Shown: piece after piece, positions 34,431 to 42,487 of the stretch
Layout: every line of letters starts with the position of its first letter
Position numbering within the stretch: position 1 is the stretch's first letter
Assembly: GCF_020618415.1 (NCBI RefSeq)
Contig: NZ_CP085344.1
Location: forward strand, 248,001 to 312,000
DNA: 64,000 nt
Direction of reading: 5' to 3'
Source: Cupriavidus sp. MP-37
GTDB lineage: Bacteria > Pseudomonadota > Gammaproteobacteria > Burkholderiales > Burkholderiaceae
Program-made: the position numbers and the translations under genes
Notes under the pieces: model-generated
Seen by the model: the letters and a program-made list of their open reading frames with translations, nothing else
Databases searched by the model: none
Told to the model about the DNA's origin: nothing

Positions 34431-35870
34431 ATGCGCCTGCCTCCCGATTCGCTTGCCTTCCAGATGCTTGGTGCCGCCGCCGCGGTGCGCGCCGTCAGCG
34501 AAGGCACGGCCTTGCCCCAGGCGATCGAGGACGCCGCCGCGCAGCTGAAGCTGGACCGCGTGCGCGACGCCGCCACGCGCGGCGCGCTGCAGGACATCGC
34601 CTACCGCACCATGCGCCAGTTCGGCACCGCGCGCGCGCTGGTGACCAGGCTGGTGACGCGCCCGCCCGGCGCGCAGGTCGATTCCCTGCTGGCGGTGGCA
34701 CTGGCACTGTTGCTGGAACATGCCCCGGGCCCGCGCGAGCGGCATGACGGCGCCGACCCGGCGCGCCACGACGCCGACGCCGGGCGCCCTGGCTACAGCA
34801 CCTTCACGGTGGTCGACCAGGCCGTGAGCGCGGCCGCGTCCGAACCCAAGACCGCGCATGCGCGCGGCCTGGTCAACGCGGTGCTGCGCCGTTTCCTGCG
34901 CGAACGCAAGGCGCTGCTGGCCGAAGTCAACCGCGACGAGCAGGCGCGCTGGAACCTGCCGCCGTGGTGGCTGCGCATGCTGCGCGAGGCCTACCCCGAC
35001 CAGTGGATGGCGCTGGCCGCCAGCGCCAACGTGCGCCCGCCGATGACGGTACGCGTCAACACCGCGCGCGTGTCGGTGCAGCAGTACCGCACCGACCTGG
35101 CCAACGCCGGACTCGCCGGGCACGTGGTTGGTCCGCAGGCGGTGCGCCTGGTGCGCGCGGTGCCGGTGCACCAGTTGCCGGGCTTTGCCGAAGGCGTGGT
35201 GTCGGTGCAGGACGCCGGCGCGCAACTGGCCGCGCCGCTGCTCGAGGTGGCCGACGGCATGCGCGTGCTCGATGCCTGTGCGGCGCCCGGCGGCAAGACC
35301 GGGCATCTGCTGGAACTGGCCGATATCGACGTGACCGCGGTCGAGAGCGATGCGCAGCGTGCCACCCGCATCGGCGAGAACCTGGCGCGCCTGGGCAAGT
35401 CCGCAAAGATCGTGGTGGGCGATGCCAGCCGGCCCGCCGACTGGTGGGACGGGCAGCCCTTCGACCGCATCCTGGCCGACGTGCCGTGCTCGGCCTCGGG
35501 CATCGTGCGGCGCCATCCCGATATCCGCTGGCTGCGCCGCGAAACCGATATCGCCAAGCTCATCACCGAGCAGCGCCGCATCGTCTCGCAGCTGTGGCCG
35601 CTGCTCAAGCCGGGCGGCATCCTGGTCTATGTCACCTGTTCTATTTTCCCAACGGAGGGCGAGGAGCAGGCGCGCTGGTTTGGTGAGCAACTGGCAGATG
35701 CGATACGATTGCAGGCGCCGGGACAGCTGCTGCCCGGCACCCATGCAACGCTTGCCGCGGGCGCGGACGGTGACAAGGCCACCCTTGACAGCACTGGCCG
35801 CACCGACGGTACCAGCCTGCCATCCGATCACGATGGCTTCTTCTACGCCCGCTTCCAGAAACGCGCCTGA
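34431..35870 (+). CDS. rsmB: 16S rRNA m5C967 methyltransferase RsmB
   Basis: A 479-residue enzyme that methylates C967 of 16S rRNA. The N-terminal NusB-like RNA-binding domain (about residues 1-150) is followed by the SAM-binding core: motif I ACAAPGGKTGHLLEL, then the motif IV catalytic region DVPCSASGIVRRHPDIRWLRRE and the nucleophile Cys in VTCSIFPTEGEEQ. The family final block DGFFYARFQK is present. It precedes DUF4390, ntrY and ntrX by a few bases, making a likely four-gene operon, an order conserved in this group. Confidence 0.95.
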   Translation: MRLPPDSLAFQMLGAAAAVRAVSEGTALPQAIEDAAAQLKLDRVRDAATRGALQDIAYRTMRQFGTARALVTRLVTRPPGAQVDSLLAVALALLLEHAPGPRERHDGADPARHDADAGRPGYSTFTVVDQAVSAAASEPKTAHARGLVNAVLRRFLRERKALLAEVNRDEQARWNLPPWWLRMLREAYPDQWMALAASANVRPPMTVRVNTARVSVQQYRTDLANAGLAGHVVGPQAVRLVRAVPVHQLPGFAEGVVSVQDAGAQLAAPLLEVADGMRVLDACAAPGGKTGHLLELADIDVTAVESDAQRATRIGENLARLGKSAKIVVGDASRPADWWDGQPFDRILADVPCSASGIVRRHPDIRWLRRETDIAKLITEQRRIVSQLWPLLKPGGILVYVTCSIFPTEGEEQARWFGEQLADAIRLQAPGQLLPGTHATLAAGADGDKATLDSTGRTDGTSLPSDHDGFFYARFQKRA

Positions 35871-35879
35871 TCTGATCCG

Positions 35880-36776
35880 ATGCCGAGCACGCCGCGCCTG
35901 TCAGGCTTTCGCGTTGAAGTGGACCGCCGCGCCGGCACTGGCGCGCACGCCGTGCCCGACCCGCGCAGACTGCTGGCGCGCTGGGCCCTCGCGCTGCTGC
36001 TGGCGCTGGCCGCCGCGCTGTGGCTGCCGCGCGCCGCGCAGGCACAGGTGATCGAGGCCACCGAGGCCCGGGTCGAATACCAGGACGGCGGCTTCGAGCT
36101 TGCCGCCAGCTTCGACTTCGACCTGCCGCCCGCGCTCGAGGACGCGCTGCACAAGGGCATCTCGCTGTATTTCGCGGTCGACTTCCAGCTCTCGCGCTCG
36201 CGCTGGTACTGGTTCGACGACAAGCCGGTCAACACCACCCGCAGCGTGCGGCTGTCTTACCAGCCGCTGACGCGCCAGTACCGCATCTCCACCGGCGGCC
36301 TGCAGCTGCCGTTCACGCGGCTGAAGAGCGCGCTGCAGTTTATCCAGCGCGTGCGCGGCTGGCGCGTGTTCGAGCGCAACGCGGTCAAGCCCGGCGAGAC
36401 CTACAACGCCGAAGTGCGCATGCGGCTGGACCTGTCGCAGTTGCCCAAGCCGTTCCAGATCAATGCCGTCAACACGCGCGACTGGAACCTGGCGTCCGAC
36501 TGGCGGCGTTTCTCCTACACCGTGCCGACCGACCTGAACGCGCAGCCCGCGCCGCCGCCGCAGCCACCGGCACCGCCGCCCGCGTTGCCCGCGTTGCCCG
36601 CATCGCCCGCGCTGCCGGCCTCGCCGGCCATGCCCGCGCCCGCACCGTCCCCGGCCTCCATGCCTGCCGCGGCCAACGAGCGCGGCCTGACGGAAGGACG
36701 CGGTCTGTACCTGCAGGCCGTGTCGTACGCGCTGTCGCCGGCGATGCTGGCGCAGCCCGCTTCGAGCCAGCCATGA
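35880..36776 (+). CDS. DUF4390 exported protein
   Basis: A 298-residue protein with an uncleaved or late signal helix (ALALLLALAAALWLPRAAQAQ, about residues 37-56). The DUF4390 beta-rich domain runs from VIEATEARVEYQDGGFELAASFDF to about residue 210, with RYWFDDKPV-like and WRVFERNAVKPGETY blocks. The C terminus is a Pro/Ala-rich low-complexity stretch. It starts 9 bp after rsmB and overlaps ntrY by four bases. The constant link with NtrYX suggests a role in that signalling path, but none is known. Confidence 0.85.
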   Translation: MPSTPRLSGFRVEVDRRAGTGAHAVPDPRRLLARWALALLLALAAALWLPRAAQAQVIEATEARVEYQDGGFELAASFDFDLPPALEDALHKGISLYFAVDFQLSRSRWYWFDDKPVNTTRSVRLSYQPLTRQYRISTGGLQLPFTRLKSALQFIQRVRGWRVFERNAVKPGETYNAEVRMRLDLSQLPKPFQINAVNTRDWNLASDWRRFSYTVPTDLNAQPAPPPQPPAPPPALPALPASPALPASPAMPAPAPSPASMPAAANERGLTEGRGLYLQAVSYALSPAMLAQPASSQP

Positions 36777-39205
36777 GCAACCCGTTGTGGGACAGCCGGT
36801 TCCGGCGCGTGCTGTACCGCGTCGTGGCCGGCATCATCGTGTTCCTGGCGCTGGTGCTGGTGGGCCTGCTGGCCGGCGCATCGGCCAATACCGAATTCTT
36901 CGATCGCTATTTCACACTGCTGTTCAAGGTGAACCTGGTGATCGGCGCGCTGCTGGTGCTGACCGTGGGCGCGCTCGCCGTGACGCTGTGGCTGCGCTAT
37001 CGCCGCGGCAAGTTCGGCACGCGGCTGATGACCAAGCTCGCGGTGTTCTTCGGCGTGGTGGGCGTGCTGCCCGGCGTGCTGATCTACCTGGTGTCGCTGC
37101 AGTTCGTCTCGCGCAGCATCGAGTCCTGGTTCGACGTGCGCGTGGAGACCGCGCTCGAGGCCGGACTGAACCTGGGCCGCTCCACCATCGACAGCTCGCT
37201 TGCCGACCTGCAGGTCAAGGCACGGCTGATGTCCGAACAGCTGGCCGGCGCCTCCGGCGTGGCCACCTCGCTGCAGCTGAACCGGCTGCGCGAGCAGTAC
37301 GGCGTGCAGGAAGCCGCCATCTTCACCGGCAGCGGCCGCGTGCTGGCCAGCGCTTCCAGCAACTATGCCTCGCTGGTGCCGGACCTGCCTTCCGGCGTGC
37401 TGGCGGAACAGGCGCGGCTGGCGGGCGGCTATGCCGCGGTCGAGGGCGGCACCGATCCGTCGAGCGACGTCGGCCAGGCGCCCGAACGCGTCGACAGCAG
37501 CCACCTGTACCGCCTGCGCGTGATCATCCCGCTGGGTGCGGCGCCAGGGCCGGCGCAGGACACGGTCAGCGCCGCCAGCGCACCGCGGGCGCTGTCCCGC
37601 CCGCCGCGCTGGGCCGGCTCGGGCCTGTCGGTGGAGCGCAGCCCGGAGGATTCGCCGTCGAGCGGCTTCGGCCTGGTCGGCGAGACCGTGCGCGAAGAGC
37701 GCTACCTGCAGGTGCTGCACCCGGTGCCGGCGGTGCTCGCGCGCAACGCCGACGAGGTCCAGCGCGCGTACCAGGAGTACCAGGAGAAGGCGCTGGGCCG
37801 CACCGGCCTGCGCAAGATGTATATCGGCACGCTGACGCTGACGCTGTTCCTGGCGGTGTTTATCGCGGTGATGCTGGCGCTGCTGCTCGGCGGCCAGCTG
37901 GCGCGGCCGCTGCTGATGCTGCTGCAGGGGACCAAGGAAGTGGCCGAGGGCGATCTGTCGCCCAAGCGCGAGCTGAAGAGCCGCGATGAACTGGGCATGC
38001 TGACGCAGCAGTTCAACCAGATGACGCGCCAGCTGGCCGAGGCGCGGCTGGCGGTGGAAGAAAACCGCGCCGCGCTGGAGCAGTCGAAGGCCTACCTCGA
38101 AAGCGTGCTGCAGAACCTCACCGCGGGCGTGCTGGTGTTCGACCGCCGCTTCGTGCTGATCACCGCCAACCCCGGCGCCGAGCGCATCTTCCGCCAGCCC
38201 TTCGGCGCGGTGATGGGCCTGCCGATCGAACAGATCCCCGGCATGGGCCCGTTCGGCGAAATCGTGCGCCAGGCCTTCTCGGACCAGAACACCAGCGAGG
38301 TGCTGGGCGGCGCCGAGCACTGGCAGAAGCAGATCGAACTGCCGCAGGGCGAGGAGCAGCCGCTGACGCTGCTGGTACGCGGCGCGCGCTTGCCCGGCGG
38401 CGAGCGTGACGAGCCCGGCTATGTGATCGTCTTCGACGATATTTCCGATGTGATTTCCGCTCAACGCTCGGTGGCGTGGGGCGAAGTGGCACGGCGCCTG
38501 GCGCACGAGATCAAGAACCCGCTCACGCCGATCCAGCTGTCGGCCGAGCGCCTGCAGATGAAGCTCTCGCCCAAGCTCGAGGGCACCGATGCCGACGTGC
38601 TCAAGCGCGGCGCCGCCACCATCGTCAACCAGGTCGCGGCGATGAAGCGCATGGTCGATGATTTCCGCGACTACGCGCGCACGCCGCCGGCGGTGCTGCA
38701 ATCGCTGCAGCTCAACAGCCTGGTGGCCGAGGTGCTGCACCTGTACGGCATCGACGATCCGGCGGTGCACGAGCACCCGGTGATCCATCCGACGCTGGGC
38801 ACTGCGCTGCCCGAGATCAAGGGCGATCCCACCCAGTTGCGCCAGGTCATCCACAACCTGCTGCAGAACGCGCAGGACGCGGCCGCGGAGAACGTCGCGG
38901 CCGGTAGGGCCGCGCCCCATATCACTCTGCACACCGAGACTGTAGAATACAAAGATTCTGCCGGCGAGAACCGGCAGGCCGTCAAGCTCACCATTGCGGA
39001 CAATGGTCCCGGTTTTGCACCACGCATCCTGAGCCGTGCGTTCGAGCCCTATGTGACCACCAAAGCCAAGGGCACGGGTCTCGGGCTCGCGATGGTAAAG
39101 AAGATCATTGACGAACACGGCGCGCGCATCGAACTGCGCAATCGCATGGAAGGTGCCGAGATCGTCGGTGCGCAGATCTCGATCCTGTTCGTTAAACTGG
39201 CATAG
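36773..39205 (+). CDS. ntrY: NtrY-type sensor histidine kinase
   Basis: An 810-residue membrane kinase. Three membrane helices lie in the first 95 residues, then a periplasmic sensor domain (about 100-345), a fourth helix (about 350-380, TLTLTLFLAVFIAVMLALLL), HAMP, and a PAS domain (about 440-540; VLVFDRRFVLITANPGAERIF). The phospho-acceptor box is ARRLAHEIKNPLTPIQLSAERL and the ATPase boxes are NLLQNAQDA, DNGPGF and GTGLGLAMVKKI. Its start overlaps the DUF4390 stop (ATGA). It is the cognate kinase of NtrX, a system tied to nitrogen, redox and envelope control in other proteobacteria. Confidence 0.92.
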   Translation: MSNPLWDSRFRRVLYRVVAGIIVFLALVLVGLLAGASANTEFFDRYFTLLFKVNLVIGALLVLTVGALAVTLWLRYRRGKFGTRLMTKLAVFFGVVGVLPGVLIYLVSLQFVSRSIESWFDVRVETALEAGLNLGRSTIDSSLADLQVKARLMSEQLAGASGVATSLQLNRLREQYGVQEAAIFTGSGRVLASASSNYASLVPDLPSGVLAEQARLAGGYAAVEGGTDPSSDVGQAPERVDSSHLYRLRVIIPLGAAPGPAQDTVSAASAPRALSRPPRWAGSGLSVERSPEDSPSSGFGLVGETVREERYLQVLHPVPAVLARNADEVQRAYQEYQEKALGRTGLRKMYIGTLTLTLFLAVFIAVMLALLLGGQLARPLLMLLQGTKEVAEGDLSPKRELKSRDELGMLTQQFNQMTRQLAEARLAVEENRAALEQSKAYLESVLQNLTAGVLVFDRRFVLITANPGAERIFRQPFGAVMGLPIEQIPGMGPFGEIVRQAFSDQNTSEVLGGAEHWQKQIELPQGEEQPLTLLVRGARLPGGERDEPGYVIVFDDISDVISAQRSVAWGEVARRLAHEIKNPLTPIQLSAERLQMKLSPKLEGTDADVLKRGAATIVNQVAAMKRMVDDFRDYARTPPAVLQSLQLNSLVAEVLHLYGIDDPAVHEHPVIHPTLGTALPEIKGDPTQLRQVIHNLLQNAQDAAAENVAAGRAAPHITLHTETVEYKDSAGENRQAVKLTIADNGPGFAPRILSRAFEPYVTTKAKGTGLGLAMVKKIIDEHGARIELRNRMEGAEIVGAQISILFVKLA

Positions 39206-39257
39206 TCAACATTGGCGTCCGGTCCCGGAACGCTGCGGTGGGGTTAAGAGGGGAAGT

Positions 39258-39968
39258 ATGGCAACCATCCTCGTAGTCGATGACGAAATGGGAATCCGCG
39301 AGCTGCTCTCGGAGATCCTCAGCGACGAAGGCCATGTGGTCGAACTCGCTGAAAACGCGCAACAGGCGCGCGATTACCGTGCGGCGGGCACGCCCGATCT
39401 GGTGCTGCTCGATATCTGGATGCCCGATACCGATGGCGTCACGCTGCTCAAGGAGTGGTCCGCGCAGGGACAGCTGACCATGCCCGTGATCATGATGTCG
39501 GGCCACGCGACCATCGATACCGCGGTCGAGGCCACCAAGATCGGCGCGCTCAATTTCCTGGAAAAGCCGATCGCGCTGCAGAAGCTGCTGTCCGCGGTGG
39601 AGCAGGGCCTGGCCCGCGGCATCGAACGCCCGCGCACCACCACCACGGCCGCCGCCGCACCCGCCACCGCACCGGCGGCGGAACCCGGCACAGCCGCCAC
39701 CGCGCCCGAAGCCACGGCAGAAGCCGCCCCCAATGGCAGCCCGGCGCGCGTGCCCGAAGCCGAGATGCAGTTCTCGTTCGACATGCCGCTGCGCGAGGCG
39801 CGCGACCTGTTCGAGCGCGCCTATTTCGAGTACCACCTGCTGCGCGAACACGGCAGCATGACCCGCGTGGCCGAGAAAACCGGGCTGGAGCGCACCCACC
39901 TGTACCGCAAGCTCAAGCAGCTCGGCGTCGAACTGGGCCGCAACAAGCCGGAGCCGGCGGAACACTGA
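39258..39968 (+). CDS. ntrX: Short NtrX-like response regulator without an AAA+ domain
   Basis: A 236-residue regulator. The receiver domain (residues 1-118) has the acidic pocket VDDE, phospho-acceptor Asp52 (LLDIWMPDTDG) and the conserved Lys in NFLEKPIALQKLL. It is followed by an Ala/Thr/Pro-rich linker of about 60 residues, then a conserved helix (MPLREARDLFERAYFEYHLLREHGSMTRVAEKTGLERTHLYRKLKQLGV), which is a Fis-type helix-turn-helix as in NtrX. The sigma-54-binding ATPase domain of classical NtrX (about 240 residues) is missing. The ATG at 39258 follows GAGGGGA. It must act without sigma-54 ATP hydrolysis. Confidence 0.88.
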   Translation: MATILVVDDEMGIRELLSEILSDEGHVVELAENAQQARDYRAAGTPDLVLLDIWMPDTDGVTLLKEWSAQGQLTMPVIMMSGHATIDTAVEATKIGALNFLEKPIALQKLLSAVEQGLARGIERPRTTTTAAAAPATAPAAEPGTAATAPEATAEAAPNGSPARVPEAEMQFSFDMPLREARDLFERAYFEYHLLREHGSMTRVAEKTGLERTHLYRKLKQLGVELGRNKPEPAEH

Positions 39969-40028
39969 AGCAGTGCCCTACATGACGCTTGACTGGTCTT
40001 GAGAGACCAGTTATAGTTTCGCTTCTTT

Positions 40029-40104
40029 GGCCCGGTAGCTCAGTCGGTAGAGCAGAGGATTGAAAATCCTTGTGTCGGCGGTTCGATTCCGTCCCAGGCC
40101 ACCA
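40029..40104 (+). tRNA. tRNA-Phe (GAA)
   Basis: A 76-base tRNA with encoded CCA. The cloverleaf reads acceptor GGCCCGG, D arm GCTC...GAGC, anticodon arm GAGGA-TTGAAAA-TCCTT (anticodon GAA), variable GTGTC, and T arm GGCGG-TTCGATT-CCGTC. The acceptor 3' strand is CCAGGCC, giving a C5-A68 mismatch; all other pairs form, two as G-T wobbles. A terminator follows eight bases later. Confidence 0.96.
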
Positions 40105-40111
40105 GAACAGG

Positions 40112-40142
40112 AAAAGCCCGGCTCTTGCAGCCGGGCTTTTTG
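40112..40142 (+). terminator. Rho-independent terminator after tRNA-Phe
   Basis: Stem AAAAGCCCGGCT/AGCCGGGCTTTT with a five-base loop (CTTGC), continuing the T run. Confidence 0.93.
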
Positions 40143-40429
40143 CATTGGGCGCTCACTGGGCGCGCCATGCCTTCCGCGCCGTCCGGCGACACATCTGCAT
40201 TCCACCCACATCGCATTCCCCGAACCGCTCGACACGGCTGACACGACTGACACGACTGACCGGAGTCAAGGTTGCCTTGCGCGTGTGGGCACATCGTGAC
40301 GCCCGACAGCAGGAAGTTTTGCCCGCTGCAGCCGACAGGGGGTTTTCGCACGGCCAAATATTCCTTGTCCCGCCTATTTAATGTCTATACGATAAATCGA
40401 TGCCGCCAACCGCCGCGAGGTACTGAAGT
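40143..40429. other. Gene-free stretch between tRNA-Phe and the BrnA-like gene
   Basis: I see no gene here. The left part is GC-rich and includes short CTGACACGACTGACACGACTG direct repeats (TGACACGAC twice, near 40239-40260). The right part turns AT-rich: TTGTCCCGCCTATTTAATGTCTATAC and GATAAATCGAT at 40390-40400 are probable promoter or operator sequence for the BrnA-like gene. The same GATAAATCGAT core recurs as GATTTATCGAT near 47.98 kb. Confidence 0.4.
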
Positions 40430-40780
40430 ATGTCAACGAAACGCAAGGTTCATATCCCGACTGATGCCGAAGACAAGGCACTGACCCGCGCAGCGCAGGC
40501 CGATCGCGACAACCCGCCGCTGACGGATGCCGAGCTGGCGCGCCTGCGGCCGGCGCGTGAAGTGCTGCCGCGGCTGGTCGGCGAGAAGGCAGCGCAAGCG
40601 CTGTTGCGGCCCCGCGGACGTCCGGCGCTGCCGGAAGGCCAACGCAAGGTCACGCTGAACATGCGTTGCGACCGCGACGTGGTCGAAGCCTTCAAGGCCA
40701 CCGGCGAGGGCTGGCAAACACGCATCAACGACGTGCTGCGTGCCTACGCGAAGTCGCACCGCATGCTGCCCCTCCGCTGA
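40430..40780 (+). CDS. Orphan BrnA-family antitoxin-like protein
   Basis: A 116-residue basic protein. The C-terminal block RGRPALPEGQRKVTLNMRCDRDVVEAFKATGEGWQTRINDVLRAYAKSHRML matches the BrnA family: a ribbon-helix-helix domain ending in the GWQTRIN-type helix that normally neutralises BrnT and binds DNA. The N-terminal 70 residues (DAELARLRPAREVLPRLVGEKAAQALL) also fit the family. No BrnT ribonuclease gene is upstream, where it belongs: only the tRNA-Phe gene and 300 bp without a credible frame. It may be an antitoxin relic or a free-standing regulator. Confidence 0.78.
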   Translation: MSTKRKVHIPTDAEDKALTRAAQADRDNPPLTDAELARLRPAREVLPRLVGEKAAQALLRPRGRPALPEGQRKVTLNMRCDRDVVEAFKATGEGWQTRINDVLRAYAKSHRMLPLR

Positions 40781-40981
40781 CGCGACCTTTCGTTTTGCCA
40801 GGCGCGCAACACCCAATCCAGAAGTAAAAATCTTCTACTTGGCAGCCGATCCATGTCTCTCTACGATGCCCTGACGCACCGCCGCCAGGCGTGGCGGGCC
40901 AGGCCGGTCAAGCCGCATTCCAGTTCGCACCCATAACGCGGATACCCCGGCCCGGGCCGATCCTTTCTCACCGGGGGTTCG

Positions 40982-41473
40982 ATGGACACATTGATCGGGA
41001 CGGACAAGCGCTGGCCACAGCAAACCACGGCCGGCGAACGCGGCTTGTGGAAGAGCACCATGGCCGCGGCCAGCCAGGCGCTGGGGGCGGCGGGGCGGAT
41101 GCAGCAGGCGGTGTCGCAGACCCTGAAGCTGCAGAACAAGATCCGCGCGCTGCGTGACGAGTTGCACCAGATGGAAGCCGAGCGCGACGTCTACCGCGAG
41201 CTGCACGCGCGCACGGTGGAAGAACTGCACCAGGCCATCGACCGCAGCCCGGCCGAGATCAAGCGGCTGCGCGCCGAGACCGAGGCCATGCAGGTGCGCC
41301 ATCGCGCCTACAAGCTGCTGGTGCAGCACTACATGCGCCTGGGCACGCCGATCGATCCCTCCGTATTTGCCGAGCAGCGCAGCCGCGTGCAGCAGCACAT
41401 CCTGTTCCAGCGCCGCAAGGGCATCCCGGTGGCGAATATCGTGGTCGAGGATATTGCGTTCCTGTTGCGCTGA
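40982..41473 (+). CDS. Hypothetical coiled-coil protein
   Basis: A 163-residue soluble protein with no signal peptide or membrane segment. Residues 50-105 are a strong coiled coil (LQNKIRALRDELHQMEAERDVYRELHARTVEELHQAI...). The C-terminal 45 residues (LVQHYMRLGTPIDPSVFAEQRSRVQQHILFQRRKGIPVANIVVEDIAFLLR) look like a compact helical-beta cap. I do not recognise a family. A GGGGG lies close before the ATG. It stands between the orphan BrnA-like gene and the aquaporin gene. The codon pattern is that of the host. Confidence 0.65.
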   Translation: MDTLIGTDKRWPQQTTAGERGLWKSTMAAASQALGAAGRMQQAVSQTLKLQNKIRALRDELHQMEAERDVYRELHARTVEELHQAIDRSPAEIKRLRAETEAMQVRHRAYKLLVQHYMRLGTPIDPSVFAEQRSRVQQHILFQRRKGIPVANIVVEDIAFLLR

Positions 41474-41770
41474 ATTGCGCTGAAAGGCGCGATTCGAAAC
41501 CCGGCGTCAGCACACAACATCGTCGGCGCGCATTGACGCGTCCGGGCCGCGGCGGAACACTGTCGCGACCGCGCGCGCAGCCGCTGCGCCGCGGCGTTGC
41601 CAGCCCCATGGCAACGACCTGCCACCGTTCGAGGCGTCGTCTCAGGCGACGTTGTCCATCTTGTTGCTGCTCGCTTTTCCCATCGTTTCCCTTATCGCCT
41701 GCGATCCATCGCCACGGGCTGGCCTTGGCCTCGCCCAAGCTTCGCGCCGCTGCGCCGGCGCCGCGCAGCG

Positions 41771-42487
41771 ATGAGTACGCTGGCGCGCCGCCTGGTGGCG
41801 GAGGGACTCGGCACCGCGCTGCTGGTGGCGATCGTGGTCGGCTCCGGCATCCGTGCCGAGCGTCTCGCCGCTGGCGATACCGCGCTCGCGCTGCTGGCGA
41901 ATTCGCTCGCCACCGGCGCCGGGTTGGTGGCCTTGCTGGTGTCGCTGGGTCCGGTCTCGGGCGGGCATTTCAACCCGGTGGTGAGCCTGTCGGCGCTGGT
42001 GCAGGGCACGCTGGCGCCGCGCGATGCGCTGCGCTATGTGCTGGTGCAGCTGGCGGGCGGCGTCTGCGGCGTGCTCGCGGCGCATGCCATGTTCGGCGAG
42101 CCGGCACTGGCGTGGTCGGCGCAGAGCCGCACGGGCGCGTCGATGTGGTGGAGCGAGTTCGTGGCAACCTTCGGCCTGGTCGGCGTGGGTATCGGCACGC
42201 TGCGCAGCCGCCCGCAGCTGGTGCCGTTCGTGGTGGCCGGCTATATCACCGCGGGCTACTGGTTCACGTCGTCGACCTCGTTCGCCAATCCCGCGCTGAC
42301 GCTGGCCTGCGCGCTGACCGATACCTTCACCGGGATCCGGCCGCAGGACGTGCCGGGCTTCGTGCTGGCGCAGATCGGCGGCGGGCTGGCGGCCACGCTG
42401 CTGTTCCACTGGCTGTTCCGCAAACCCGCCGCCGTGGCACCGGCGCCGGCCGGTAACCTGACCGGGGCGACTACCAGCGCCGATTGA
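41771..42487 (+). CDS. Aquaporin/MIP-family channel
   Basis: A 238-residue membrane channel with six hydrophobic segments. The two half-helix loops are GGHFNPVVSL (NPV in place of the first NPA) and SFANPALTLA (NPA intact). The change in the first box is seen in some arsenite and solute channels. The start is an ATG at 41771, which gives the usual short N terminus before helix 1 (LARRLVAEGLGTALLVAIVV). No ars genes are near, so the substrate is open. The last 17 bases overlap the end of the convergent lipoprotein gene. Confidence 0.85.
   Translation: MSTLARRLVAEGLGTALLVAIVVGSGIRAERLAAGDTALALLANSLATGAGLVALLVSLGPVSGGHFNPVVSLSALVQGTLAPRDALRYVLVQLAGGVCGVLAAHAMFGEPALAWSAQSRTGASMWWSEFVATFGLVGVGIGTLRSRPQLVPFVVAGYITAGYWFTSSTSFANPALTLACALTDTFTGIRPQDVPGFVLAQIGGGLAATLLFHWLFRKPAAVAPAPAGNLTGATTSAD

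Noticed and set aside
36515..39118. An 867-codon open frame on minus across DUF4390 and ntrY
   Set aside because: Antisense to the conserved kinase; no domain and no promoter.
40029..41473. tRNA-Phe as the attachment site of an integrated island with BrnA-like and coiled-coil genes
   Set aside because: No integrase gene, no repeat of the tRNA 3' end found downstream in the window, and codon use of the neighbours is host-like.
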